Assembly (NCBI RefSeq): GCF_000012885.1
Contig: NC_007498.2
Location: forward strand, 1 to 64,000
Direction: 5' to 3'
Length of the DNA stretch: 64,000 nucleotides
Source: Syntrophotalea carbinolica DSM 2380
GTDB lineage: Bacteria > Desulfobacterota > Desulfuromonadia > Desulfuromonadales > Syntrophotaleaceae
The position numbers and the translations under genes were made by a program. Under the pieces are notes generated by a model. It searched no databases. It was not told the DNA's origin and saw only the letters and a list, made by a program, of their open reading frames with translations. Shown piece by piece: positions 47,595 through 56,828 of this stretch. Each line of letters starts with the position of its first letter. Position 1 is the first letter of the stretch.

Positions 47595-49217
47595 ATGGTA
47601 CATCAATCTCAAAGAGACCTGTTTGCCGAACTGGCCATGAGCTATGTGCCCCATCTCGCGGGGCTGGTCGATCGCAATCCCTACAGCCGTACTTACGGTT
47701 GCTTTGATCGGGAATACTGGCATTATCGCACCCGGGACTTTGCCTGCGGCATGAGCCAGGAATTCGTGCTGCCCTTTGCCTTGTTGTATGCCCAAAAATG
47801 CCCTGGAAATCGCTGGTTTGGCCTGGAGCGCATGCGCGAATTGGCGGTAGCCGGCATGCATTTCGCCCGCCGCGCGTCGCACGACGACGGCACATGCGAT
47901 GACTATTTTCCCTGGGAACGGGCCATGGGGGCCTTGGCTTTTTCGACTTATGCCGCCACCGAGGCTTATCAGATCCTGGGGCTTGACGACAAGCAGTTGC
48001 TGGAGTTTTTCTGCCGTCGCGGAGAACATCTGTTACGGCATAACGAGTCGGGTCGACTGAGCAATCATCAGGCCCTGGCCGCCCTGACCCTGTACAGTAT
48101 CTATCTGCTCAGCGGCGATGAGCGTTTCCGTCGCGGTGCGCAACAGCGGGTAGAGCTGGTATTGAGCTGGCAGCACCCGCAGGAAGGCTGGTTTCAGGAG
48201 TACGAAGGTGCCGATCCCGGCTACCAGACGTGCAGCATAGATTTCCTGGCCAAATACTGGCGCAAAAGCGGTGACGATGCGCTGCTCGGATCGCTGCGCA
48301 AGGCGGTGGAATTCTGCGCCCTGTTCATGCATCCGGACGGTTCGTACGGCGGCGAATACGGCAGTCGCAACACCTATCATTACTATCCCCACGGATTCGA
48401 GCTGCTGGCGCCGCACATCCCTCTGGCGGCACAACTCAACGACGCCTGGCTGGCCGGCGCGGGCAGAGGCAAGCGCTATCATAACGATGACGATCGCATG
48501 CTCGGCCACCTGGCCTACAACTGGCTGCAGGCCTGGCAGGACTACTGCCCCCGGCGGCCGGCGGCATCGTTGCATGCCCGCAGCGATTTCGTGCAGTGGC
48601 TGCCCGATGCCGGATTGGCGGTGGTCAAAGAGCATGGTCACTATCTGGTGGCCGGCATGAAAAAGGGCGGCGTGTTCAAGTATTACGATGAAAAGGGCTG
48701 TCTGGCCAGCGACACCGGCTTGATCGGCGAATTGCCCGACGGGCGGGTGGTGGTGTCGCATCTGCAGGATGAACACCATGCCGTCGAAGCGCAGCCGGCG
48801 CAGGGGGTCTTTCGCGTCAAGGGGGTGCTGGCGGTACGCTCCCAGAAGCTGGCCAGTCCCTTCAAACAGATTCTGTTCCGCATGCTCAACATGAGCCTGG
48901 GGCGGTTTTTCCCCAACCTGTTGCGCGGCTTGCTGCAAAAGCTGCTGATTACCGGCAAACAACGCACCGATGTGGTTTTCGAACGGGTACTGGAATGTGC
49001 CGACGGCCGATTGCGGGTAACGGATCGGCTGCCTGCAGCGACCGGTTTTCGCCGGCTTTCTGCCGGTTCTGATGCCACCTCCATCTATGTGGCCGCCAGC
49101 AATGTCTACCAGGAATCGACCTTGGCGTGCCCCTGGATGGACGCACCGGACCGGATGCGGCTGCAGGGCGGCGAATGGGTGCGTGAATTCAGCCGGAAGG
49201 AAGAGGCCCATGACTAA
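47595..49217 (+). CDS. Unknown, two-domain protein resembling heparinase II/III-like enzymes
   Basis: A 540-residue soluble protein without an obvious signal peptide. Residues about 1-330 look like an (alpha/alpha) toroid (ACGMSQEFVLPFALL, GALAFSTYAATEAYQILG, SWQHPQEGWFQEYEGADPGYQTCS). Residues about 340-540 look like a beta-sandwich (DFVQWLPDAGLAVVKEHGHYLVAG). This layout is reminiscent of heparinase II/III-type lyases, but I cannot identify catalytic residues with confidence. It precedes a flippase-like protein and glycosyltransferases, so a role in a surface polysaccharide is inferred. Ribosome site: gggaagga. Confidence 0.6.
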   Translation: MVHQSQRDLFAELAMSYVPHLAGLVDRNPYSRTYGCFDREYWHYRTRDFACGMSQEFVLPFALLYAQKCPGNRWFGLERMRELAVAGMHFARRASHDDGTCDDYFPWERAMGALAFSTYAATEAYQILGLDDKQLLEFFCRRGEHLLRHNESGRLSNHQALAALTLYSIYLLSGDERFRRGAQQRVELVLSWQHPQEGWFQEYEGADPGYQTCSIDFLAKYWRKSGDDALLGSLRKAVEFCALFMHPDGSYGGEYGSRNTYHYYPHGFELLAPHIPLAAQLNDAWLAGAGRGKRYHNDDDRMLGHLAYNWLQAWQDYCPRRPAASLHARSDFVQWLPDAGLAVVKEHGHYLVAGMKKGGVFKYYDEKGCLASDTGLIGELPDGRVVVSHLQDEHHAVEAQPAQGVFRVKGVLAVRSQKLASPFKQILFRMLNMSLGRFFPNLLRGLLQKLLITGKQRTDVVFERVLECADGRLRVTDRLPAATGFRRLSAGSDATSIYVAASNVYQESTLACPWMDAPDRMRLQGGEWVREFSRKEEAHD

Positions 49218-50154
49218 GAAACGCTTGGCGGGCATCGTGAGTGTGCTGGTATCGGCGAGCCTGGTGGTCTGGCTGGTGTCCCGGGTGGACGGTGCGCAGG
49301 TGGTTTCGCTCTGGCGGCAAAGCGTCAAAGGGTATCTGTGGTTGGCCTTGGGACTGACCGGTCTGGCACCGGTACTGGGAACTTTGCGCTGGCAGGGGGT
49401 GCTGCGCGCCCAGGGCGTGCGTCTGCCCTATGCCACGGCCCTGCGCGCGGTACTGATGGCCAACGTTCTCAACAGTTTTTTGCCGTCCAAAGGGGGGGAA
49501 GTGGTCAAGGCCACCTATTTGCGGGAGCATGGCGGATTGACCCTGGGCGTCGGCAGCGTGGTGCTGGAACGTCTGGTTGACCTGCTGGTACTGGGTCTGC
49601 TGGGGCTGGCAGGTTTTGCGATCAGCGGGATCGGTTGGGGATTGCTGGCGGGAGGATTGCTGGTCGGTGCGGTTGGCAGCGCCTTTGTGCTGGCCCTGTA
49701 CGTGCCCCTGGACAGGTTCCCCCTGCCGTCTGCGGTACGTAACAAACTGGGCGAACTGGCGCGGGTTTTTCGGCTCTGGGTACGTTGTCCGGGGGCGGTT
49801 CTTCAGACCGTAGGCAGTTCTCTGGCGGTCTGGTCGGCGGCGGCCCTGACCGTATGTTGCCTGGTCAGCGCTTTTGGTCTGCCGTTGCGCTGGTCGGTGG
49901 CGTATGCGCTCTTTCCCCTGTGTGTGTTGGCCGGCCTGGTACCGGTGACCGTCAGCGGCGTGGGCACCCGCGACGCCGCATTCGTCCAGTTGATGATGCT
50001 CAACGGCGTGAGTCTCGAAGGCGCTACAATGGTTGCTTTGGGCTACACGGCGTTTGCGTATTGGATCCTGTCGCTTTTGTGTCTGCCGGCAGTGGGCTGG
50101 CAACTCGCTGCGTGGCGTCGCAGGGCGGTTTCGACGCAGCACCGTCCAGACTGA
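49210..50154 (+). CDS. UPF0104/AglD-type membrane protein (lysylphosphatidylglycerol synthase TM region-like)
   Basis: A 314-residue integral membrane protein with about eight helices. The family block VLMANVLNSFLPSKGGEVVKATYLRE and the later GVGTRDAAFVQLM fit the UPF0104 group, proposed to move or flip lipid-linked intermediates. The ATG at 49210 overlaps the previous stop by 8 nt, with ggaagagg before it. The 3' end overlaps the convergent glycosyltransferase gene by 131 bp, an unusually long convergent overlap. Confidence 0.82.
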   Translation: MTKKRLAGIVSVLVSASLVVWLVSRVDGAQVVSLWRQSVKGYLWLALGLTGLAPVLGTLRWQGVLRAQGVRLPYATALRAVLMANVLNSFLPSKGGEVVKATYLREHGGLTLGVGSVVLERLVDLLVLGLLGLAGFAISGIGWGLLAGGLLVGAVGSAFVLALYVPLDRFPLPSAVRNKLGELARVFRLWVRCPGAVLQTVGSSLAVWSAAALTVCCLVSAFGLPLRWSVAYALFPLCVLAGLVPVTVSGVGTRDAAFVQLMMLNGVSLEGATMVALGYTAFAYWILSLLCLPAVGWQLAAWRRRAVSTQHRPD

Positions 50155-51082
50155 GTTCGATCAGGCGGCGTCGCACATCTTCCAGCAGTTTGCGATTGAC
50201 GGCCAGCAAATCGGCCAGGATCCCGACAATAGCCAGCAGCAGCGCCGCCCCCATCCCCGCCAGTCCGAGCACCACCGAGGGCACATGGCTGTCCTCGGCG
50301 CCTTGCAGGAAGAACCATCCGAAACGTCCCATGAAAAATACGCCGGCCAGTCCGGCCAGCACGGCAAGGGCGGCAAAAAACCGTCCGGGCGAATAGATCA
50401 CGGAAATGCGCAGAATGGTCTGCAGGGAGCGCTGTACGTAGGAGCGGATACTTTTCACCAGCCGCGAGGGACGCAGGTCTTCGTTGGTGCGGATCGGTAC
50501 CGAGGCGATGGCCATTCCCTGGCGACCTGCCTGGATAATGGTTTCCAGCGTGTAGGTGTAACGGTTAAAGACCACCAGACGGGTGGCGGCGGTGCGGCTG
50601 ATGGCACGAAAGCCGCTCGGCGCATCGTCCACCGCGGTGCCGCTGGCCTGGCGTACCACCCAGCTGCCGAATTTCTGCAGCAGTTTTTTGATCGGGGAAA
50701 AATGCTCGGTGGTGGATATGGGCCGTGCTCCGATCACCAGTTCGGCACGCTGCTGCAGGATCGGTTCGAGGAGTTTGGGAATATCGGACGCTTCGTACTG
50801 GTTGTCGGCATCGGTGTTGACAATGATATCGGCGCCGGCTTTCAGCGCGGCCTCCAGGCCGGTCATGAAAGCCCGGGCCAGACCGAGGTTGCGGGGGTGG
50901 CTTACGATATGATCGACACCGCAGGCGCGCGCCACCTCAACGGTGCGATCCGTCGACCCATCGTCGATGATCAGCCACTCCACGCAGTCAATGCCCGGCA
51001 GACTGCGGGGCAATTGCCGCAGGGCGATTTCCAGGGTTTGTTCTTCGTTATAGCAGGGAATCTGAATGATCAACTTGGTCAT
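50024..51082 (-). CDS. Family 2 glycosyltransferase (dolichyl-phosphate mannose synthase-like)
   Basis: About 352 residues from MTKLIIQIPCYNEE (51082). The GT2 domain shows PCYNEEQTL, the DXD region VNTDADNQYE, and DDAPSGFRAISR. Two membrane helices come after it (FFAALAVLAGLAGVFF; VVLGLAGMGAALLLAIVGI). This layout fits polyprenyl-phosphate sugar synthases that supply GT-C enzymes, and a GT-C candidate lies just upstream on the same strand. The last about 45 residues overlap the opposite-strand gene. Confidence 0.88.
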   Translation of the reverse strand: MTKLIIQIPCYNEEQTLEIALRQLPRSLPGIDCVEWLIIDDGSTDRTVEVARACGVDHIVSHPRNLGLARAFMTGLEAALKAGADIIVNTDADNQYEASDIPKLLEPILQQRAELVIGARPISTTEHFSPIKKLLQKFGSWVVRQASGTAVDDAPSGFRAISRTAATRLVVFNRYTYTLETIIQAGRQGMAIASVPIRTNEDLRPSRLVKSIRSYVQRSLQTILRISVIYSPGRFFAALAVLAGLAGVFFMGRFGWFFLQGAEDSHVPSVVLGLAGMGAALLLAIVGILADLLAVNRKLLEDVRRRLIELSLDGAASKPPCDATQRVASPLPADTKATGSNTQTPCSPKQPL

Positions 51083-51110
51083 GAGCGGAGCCTTGATTGT
51101 CGGGGTTGGT

Positions 51111-52847
51111 TTAGGGCCGGGGCAGCGGTCCGGTTTTCCAGGCGGTAACGGCATCGCGGGCCGCCCAGTAGCGGGGCGGGGCGATACTTAGAACAACGGC
51201 GTGGTCGCCGGTCCAGGCAAAGGTGTGGGGACCGTCGGTCAGATCAACGACGTCGCCCACCGGCAGTCCGTCGACCCGCAGGTCGCCGGGCGGGGCGCCG
51301 GTTTCCAGGAAATAGCGTCCGGCGATGCAGACCTTCCAGCGGATTTTGCCTTCGCTTGTCGCCGGCAGAACCGTACCGGCCGCCAGCAGCCCTCCGTCAC
51401 GCAGGGGCAGGAAGTTGTTCTGCAAAAAAGCCCGTATGTCGTCGCCCATTTTCGCTACCCGTTTGTCCCAGGCGGCGTAGCCGACATCGTTGCGATCCAG
51501 TTCATGAACCGGGTCGATGTCCAGTTGTCCCTCGCGGATGCGTTGGCACAGGGTGTTGACGAAGGCCTTGTAGATAAAAGGTCTTGGCTGAAACAGAGGC
51601 AGCCCCACACCTTCAAATAGCAGCGCCTCATCAGGCAGCAGTTCCGTGCGTATCCGGGCAATGCGCAGGTCCTCATCGCTGTCATGCCGGAACCAGGCGT
51701 GGTCAAAACAGCTGGCGATGGCCAGCAGCAGCAATACGCTGTGCAGGGGCAGCTGCCAGCGTGTCTTTCTTGCCAGCAGCAACCATTGACCGATAGCCCA
51801 GGCAATGATCACCGCCGCGGCCGGCAAAATCGGCAGCAGACTCTGTTCATAGTGGGTGGGGAGCCGCAGAAACAGAAGCAGCAGGGTGCCCGAAACGGCC
51901 AACAGAGCGATTATCCCTTCCGGCAGGGATGTCTTTTTCAGGCGCCGCACGGCATACAAGGCCGCCGCTGTCAGCGTCAACAGCAGCAACTCCTCTGCCT
52001 GCCAGGCTTTTTTGAGTCCCAGCAGCCACGATTCGGCGATGCGATCGAAGTTCTGCCCCAGATAACTGTCCAGAAAAGCCGGCAGGGAGCCTGCCTGGCG
52101 CAGCCACAGCAACATGGTCACGGGAGCAGGGAGCACCCCCAGGCCAAAAGTGAGCAGCCACAGGGGATACAGTCGCCGGCGCCGGATCACCACCACCAGT
52201 AGGGCTACGCCGCACGCCGCTCCCAACAGCAGGGTTTTGAGACTGAAGGCAAAACCGACCCCCAGCACCGTACCGGCCAGCAAAAAGTCGAGGTTGCGGT
52301 TATGGTCGAAGCCGCGCTGCAGCAGCCACAAACTTGTGGTCCAGGCCAGCAATAGTGGCACATCCGGACGTATTTCCAGGCCTTTTCCGAAAAACACCTG
52401 ACTGCAGAGCAGCACCGCCATGGCCAGAGGAGCGGCAAGGGGGCTGTCGGGCCAGGCGCGCCGTGCCAGTCGGCCGGTCAGCCACAGGATCACGACCAGC
52501 ATAGCCAGCATCAGCAGGCGCCCGCCAAACATCAGCAGCATGTGATCCTGCGTGTCGAGCCATTTGATCAGACCACCCAGGACAACCGTCAACAAGGGGC
52601 CGTGATTGTCCCAGATATCGGTGTAGAGGGTGCTGCCATCGGCAACGCCGGCCGCCGCTACCATGGTTTGCCACTCGTCCCGATCGAAGCCTTGGGTGAA
52701 GACCCCGGCCAGATAAAAGGTCAGCAGTGCGCCAACGATCAGCAGTACTCGCCGCGTTGTGCCGCGGGAAAATTCCGTCGGTAAAGGGTGCTCGTGATCA
52801 GGGTGAAGGGGACTCAACCGTTTCTCTTTCTTCGGGCGGCAAGGCAC
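51111..52847 (-). CDS. GT-C family glycosyltransferase (ArnT/PMT-like)
   Basis: A 578-residue protein with at least ten membrane helices. It has the acidic loop FDRDEWQ after the first helix, the place of the catalytic Asp in GT39/GT83-type enzymes, and KGLEIRPDVPLL later. Such enzymes use polyprenyl-phosphate sugars made by the DPM-like gene next door to glycosylate lipids or proteins. Start is given as GTG 52847, with little ribosome-site support; a TTG 11 codons later is possible. Acceptor unknown. Confidence 0.75.
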   Translation of the reverse strand: MPCRPKKEKRLSPLHPDHEHPLPTEFSRGTTRRVLLIVGALLTFYLAGVFTQGFDRDEWQTMVAAAGVADGSTLYTDIWDNHGPLLTVVLGGLIKWLDTQDHMLLMFGGRLLMLAMLVVILWLTGRLARRAWPDSPLAAPLAMAVLLCSQVFFGKGLEIRPDVPLLLAWTTSLWLLQRGFDHNRNLDFLLAGTVLGVGFAFSLKTLLLGAACGVALLVVVIRRRRLYPLWLLTFGLGVLPAPVTMLLWLRQAGSLPAFLDSYLGQNFDRIAESWLLGLKKAWQAEELLLLTLTAAALYAVRRLKKTSLPEGIIALLAVSGTLLLLFLRLPTHYEQSLLPILPAAAVIIAWAIGQWLLLARKTRWQLPLHSVLLLLAIASCFDHAWFRHDSDEDLRIARIRTELLPDEALLFEGVGLPLFQPRPFIYKAFVNTLCQRIREGQLDIDPVHELDRNDVGYAAWDKRVAKMGDDIRAFLQNNFLPLRDGGLLAAGTVLPATSEGKIRWKVCIAGRYFLETGAPPGDLRVDGLPVGDVVDLTDGPHTFAWTGDHAVVLSIAPPRYWAARDAVTAWKTGPLPRP

Positions 52848-52990
52848 AGGTCAAAAAAGCAACCATGTCGCTATTTTTTTTGTCTGATCTAAATTCAATG
52901 GGAGCCATCTTAGAGAGAAATGTGTAGATCGGCAAATAGTTTTTTGCCGCTGGCTGACGGGAAGAGGGGCCAGCGAACTGGAGCGGTGCC

Positions 52991-53020
52991 GCCGTCGAGG
53001 CCGACAAGGGCCTCGACGGC
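52991..53020 (-). terminator. Hairpin after the autotransporter gene
   Basis: GCCGTCGAGGCC (52991-53002) and GGCCTCGACGGC (53009-53020) pair perfectly over 12 bp with a 6-nt loop, just after the stop at 53028. It lacks a T-tract, so termination would be weak or it may protect the mRNA end. Confidence 0.5.
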
Positions 53021-53027
53021 AGCGGGA

Positions 53028-56000
53028 TCAGAACATCACTGCCAGGTGCAGACGCAGGGCGTGACCTGCGGCGCCGTGGCTCTGCAGGTCGCAGGTGTAG
53101 TCCAGCATTCCGAAGACGTTGTCGGACATCCGGGCCCGCAGCGAGGCGCCGAGCAGCAGGCCGTCGCCGGCCAGGTCGCGGCCCGGTGTGATAAACGTGT
53201 CGCCGCCGGCCAGGCGGGCCTGCAGCGCTTCGGTCTTGCGATTGAATTCGTGCTGCCATTCGATACGCAGTTCCGGTTGCAGGGTCAGGGTGTCGAGCCG
53301 CAACGGATGGCTTAAACGCACACCCAGCTGGCTTTGCAGGGAATCGTTGTCGCGCGCCGCGATCTTCAGGTCGGCGCTGTTGGCGCCGGATTCGCGAAAG
53401 CTCTCTTCGCGCAGATGCACGAAGCTCAGCCCGGCGCCGGGATCGATGATCCATCCGTTAACGTCTAGCGTATAGCCGCCGTTGAAGGTGGCGCCGATCA
53501 GGCTGCCGTCATGCTCGCTGTGGGGTCTGCGGCCGGCGAACGGGATGGAGCGATCGGTGTCCAGCTGACAGAGACCACCGCCCACAACGGCCTCCATATG
53601 CATGCCGTCGGCGCGGCGCGGCTCGCGCCAGGCCGCGTAAAGGTATCCCTGCTGGCTTTTGATTTCGCTGTCGTCGTTGCCGTCCCGGCCGTCCAGGCGG
53701 CTTTCCGACACGGCGGCCGCCACGCCCAGGGTCAGGCCACCGGAGGTTGATCGGTGCATCCCCAGCAGCAGTCCGTAAAGTTCTTCCCGTGCGCCGAAAT
53801 ACCCGCCATCGCTGCCGTAGCGGTTGTCTTCACCGAGGATCTCGAACCAGGCGGAGGGCTTTCCTTCCGGCTGCATGTCCGGATCGACGCGCTGCAGGCG
53901 GCGGCGCAGATCGCCCAGGCGGGTTTGCGCATCGTTCAGGATCACGGTGCTGGCCAGACCGTGGATGCGCGGGGTCAGAGAGGCGAGGGCGTCGTTGAGC
54001 GCCGACTGACTCAGGGCCAGATCGAGGCTGTCGAGCAAGGAACCGAAATCGCCGTCGGCGGTGGACCGCAGACCGTCCAGGGTGCTGGCCAGACCCCGGT
54101 TGTGCGGCGAGGACAGTGCTGTGTAGCTGTTGCGCGTCACATCGAGGCTCAGGCTGCCGGGGGTGGCATCGTCCAGGGTGACAGAGAGCACCGCGGCGCT
54201 GGTCAGTGTTTCGAAGGCGCCGGCGATGGTTCCCGCCTCCAGGAAGGTATAGCTGCCGCCGGTGGCGTAGCCGTCGGGCAGTATCAGCAGGGTGCCGGCC
54301 AGATCGGCGGTGCCGGTGACGGTAAGCAGGTCGGCGATGCCGTCGCCGATTTCGATCTCCAGGGTGCCATCGGCGGTCTGCGCGTAGTCGCCGACAACGG
54401 TGAGATGGCCGACGGAATGGCCCGGCGCGACCGTGCCGCCGTTGGCGACCGTGCCGGTTACCGAACCGTTGCCGCCGAGGATGCCCTCTGCCAGGACCGA
54501 TGTCTCACCCGCCAATGCGCCGTCCACCCCCAGCCGCCCCAGGGCGACCTCGATGCTGCCGAAGGCTGAGGCGCCGCTCAGGGACCAGTCGTCGCCGGCC
54601 ATCAGCAGGGTTTCCACACCGTAAAAGGACGTATCTTCACTGCCGCTGCCGTTTAGCCAAACGACATCGCTGTTTCCTTTGAGATAGGCCGTTCCGATCA
54701 GATCGGATCCGGTTTCCAGCACGAGTAAGGTGTCGTCCTCGGATTTTATGGAGGCATAAGCGCCGCTGATGGTGCCGCTGTTGAGAATCGTTGTTTTCTT
54801 GGTAGCCAGCAGGCCGATACTGGTGCCGGATAATATGTCCGGATCTTCCAGGGACGCTGCCGCCAGGATGGTGCCGCTGTTGTTCAGTACAGCAGGACCT
54901 CCGCTCAACAGCACACCGACAGCGTAAGTGTCGGCAAAGGCGAAGATACTGCCGCTGTTGGTGACTTCGGTCAGGTAGCGACTGTCGGCCCAGATGCCGT
55001 AGCCGGCATTGGTGCCGCTGTTTTGAGCCCATGCCAGCACCAGTCCGTTGTTGCGGATTTCCAGGGGATTGCCACCGTTGGCCGCCCATACGCCGAAGGC
55101 CAGTGCCTGGTCGGCATGGCTTGTGGCCAGGGCGAGCAGTTGGCCGCTATTATCCACAAGACCGCCCTGCAGGCAGATGGCATAGGCGCTGGCCTGGTTG
55201 TTGTCGCTGGAGGCCAAAGCTCCTATAAGCTTCTCGTTAATCACCTGGCCTTCGGGTCCACCCCACAGATAGACGCCGCGCGCCGTGGCCAGTTCGGTTT
55301 CAGCGTATGCTTCGGCCAGGATGGTTCCCCGGTTGGTTACGCTACTGGCGGCGCCGCCCCACAGGTCCAAGCCGTGAGCGTTAAGTGTACCGCCGGCACT
55401 CCAGGGAGTAGCCGACAGGTCTTCTTGATTTTCCAGGACGACATTCGCACCGCTCCAGGGTTCCAACATCATATAGGCGCTGTGCAGCGCCACTTTGGCG
55501 GTGGTATAGCGGATGTTTACATAGCCGTTATCCCCCCAGTTTTCAGACCAGCTGTTACGTAAAATCCAATAGCCTAGACCGTCGTCCCCGGGTTCATCGT
55601 TCCAGCCCACCAGGGCAACAAGGTGGTTGGCGGAGGATTCGTAAGGCAAGGGATTGTTGATGGCGGTGTTTTGGTTGGTCAAGATGCCGCCGGAGTAGGC
55701 GTAAAAGTCATCTTCGACCAGTACGCCGGCGGTAACCGCTCCAATGTGGTAGAGAATGCGGCGCGTGGTTTCGATGTCGCTGGGGGGAATGCGGTACCAG
55801 TCCAGAAAACTATAGCGCGTTGCATCCCAGTGCAGATCGCTGCCTGGATCTGTCATGGTGTAGGGAAAGTCCGATTCAAGTGGTACGCCATACTCGATCA
55901 GTGCCGTGTTTTGCTGGAGATCCAGACTGCCGCCATCGCACCCATGCAGGCCATCGTACAGAGGACTCAGGCTCCAGGTCAAAAAGGCTTCGGAAAAGTC

Positions 56001-56228
56001 GATGGCCTGGTCGTCATACAGGCCATGGACCCGGTTCCAGGTGCTTTCGGCGGCGGCCAGGGTGCCGAAGGACCAGCAACTGCCACACTTTTTCTGGTTG
56101 CGCACCGGCCCAATATAGCTGCGTCCGTCGATGTTGCGCAGGTCAAAGGAGGAGGGCAGGTCCGCGCCACCGGCGTAATTGCAGAACACAAAAGCTAGAA
56201 GAAGGCAGAGCAGGGGAATGAAACGCAT
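53028..56228 (-). CDS. Autotransporter with an N-terminal papain-family cysteine protease
   Basis: A 1066-residue secreted protein. Start ATG 56228 (GGAGAG before it) gives a signal peptide of about 22 residues. Residues 24-260 are a C1A protease: Gln45, Cys51 in CGSCWSF, GCDGG, His202 in NHLVALVGW, Asn225 in LRNSW. The mature domain follows the signal directly, with no propeptide. Residues about 265-620 hold weak repeats of the N-x-GTI type. A PATR-like segment (NGGTVAPGHSVGHLTV) precedes a C-terminal beta-barrel (about 790-1066) ending in Phe. It is likely a type V secreted surface protease; the target is unknown. Confidence 0.88.
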   Translation of the reverse strand: MRFIPLLCLLLAFVFCNYAGGADLPSSFDLRNIDGRSYIGPVRNQKKCGSCWSFGTLAAAESTWNRVHGLYDDQAIDFSEAFLTWSLSPLYDGLHGCDGGSLDLQQNTALIEYGVPLESDFPYTMTDPGSDLHWDATRYSFLDWYRIPPSDIETTRRILYHIGAVTAGVLVEDDFYAYSGGILTNQNTAINNPLPYESSANHLVALVGWNDEPGDDGLGYWILRNSWSENWGDNGYVNIRYTTAKVALHSAYMMLEPWSGANVVLENQEDLSATPWSAGGTLNAHGLDLWGGAASSVTNRGTILAEAYAETELATARGVYLWGGPEGQVINEKLIGALASSDNNQASAYAICLQGGLVDNSGQLLALATSHADQALAFGVWAANGGNPLEIRNNGLVLAWAQNSGTNAGYGIWADSRYLTEVTNSGSIFAFADTYAVGVLLSGGPAVLNNSGTILAAASLEDPDILSGTSIGLLATKKTTILNSGTISGAYASIKSEDDTLLVLETGSDLIGTAYLKGNSDVVWLNGSGSEDTSFYGVETLLMAGDDWSLSGASAFGSIEVALGRLGVDGALAGETSVLAEGILGGNGSVTGTVANGGTVAPGHSVGHLTVVGDYAQTADGTLEIEIGDGIADLLTVTGTADLAGTLLILPDGYATGGSYTFLEAGTIAGAFETLTSAAVLSVTLDDATPGSLSLDVTRNSYTALSSPHNRGLASTLDGLRSTADGDFGSLLDSLDLALSQSALNDALASLTPRIHGLASTVILNDAQTRLGDLRRRLQRVDPDMQPEGKPSAWFEILGEDNRYGSDGGYFGAREELYGLLLGMHRSTSGGLTLGVAAAVSESRLDGRDGNDDSEIKSQQGYLYAAWREPRRADGMHMEAVVGGGLCQLDTDRSIPFAGRRPHSEHDGSLIGATFNGGYTLDVNGWIIDPGAGLSFVHLREESFRESGANSADLKIAARDNDSLQSQLGVRLSHPLRLDTLTLQPELRIEWQHEFNRKTEALQARLAGGDTFITPGRDLAGDGLLLGASLRARMSDNVFGMLDYTCDLQSHGAAGHALRLHLAVMF

Positions 56229-56450
56229 GATTCTCTCCACGGCTAAAACTCGGGTAGTGTTTGATGAAATCGAATACTTCATTGAAGCAAATAAACATAC
56301 ACGCGGCAGGCATAGAAAATCCAATTAGAAAATTTCCACAAACAATAAGAAAGGGAAAGGCTGTTCTAATGGGCCTATCCAGAGGGCCCTATGGCTTGAT
56401 TTTTTCGATCTTATTCTGCACAAAAAACATGCGTTCAGAAAAATCTTGCT
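56229..56450. other. AT-rich gap between the autotransporter and arsR
   Basis: About 220 bp of AT-rich DNA serving as promoter region for the divergent autotransporter and arsR genes. No gene or named RNA seen. A short GGGCC/GGCCC repeat at about 56380-56400 is the only structure noticed. Confidence 0.5.
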
Positions 56451-56470
56451 ATATCCGGAAAAACGGATTA
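56451..56470 (+). promoter_or_regulatory. Candidate ArsR operator at the arsR start
   Basis: ATATCCG-gaaaaa-CGGATTA at 56451-56470, an inverted repeat with 6-bp spacer, ends 11 bp before the arsR ATG and overlaps its likely promoter/leader. The same half-sites and spacing recur at 56838-56857 before the next gene, which suggests one shared regulator. Confidence 0.6.
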
Positions 56471-56481
56471 ACTTTTAAGGC

Positions 56482-56820
56482 ATGAAAAAAACGACGGACC
56501 TTTTTAAAGCCTTGGCCCACGAGACACGGTTGCATATTCTCTGCCTGCTGCTCGACGGGGAGGTGTGTGTCTGCAAGATCATGGAGATTCTGGATCTGCC
56601 TCAATCGACCGCTTCCCGCCATCTGGCTATTTTGAAGAACGCCGGGCTGGTTGAGGATCGCCGCGACGGCACCTGGGTGCACTACTCTCTTGCCCATGGC
56701 CACGACGCCCTGGCGGACCGATTGTTGGCTGTTCTGGGGGCGCATCTGCCGCAGACCAAAGAGGGAGCCAGGAATCGCCAGAGGCTCCTGGAGGCATTGC
56801 ACCGGAAAAATTGCGCCTGA
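56482..56820 (+). CDS. ArsR-family transcriptional repressor
   Basis: A 112-residue winged-helix repressor. ALAHETRLHILCLLL is the family pattern, and the recognition helix region is STASRHLAILKNAGLVEDRRDG. Cys29 and Cys31 in GEVCVCKI match the CVC metal-sensing site of arsenite-type ArsR proteins. The metal released could be As(III)/Sb(III) or a soft metal. It precedes an Fe-S protein and a permease, and a matching operator lies on both sides of it, supporting control of the unit and of itself. Confidence 0.9.
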   Translation: MKKTTDLFKALAHETRLHILCLLLDGEVCVCKIMEILDLPQSTASRHLAILKNAGLVEDRRDGTWVHYSLAHGHDALADRLLAVLGAHLPQTKEGARNRQRLLEALHRKNCA

Positions 56821-56828
56821 TTTTTTTT

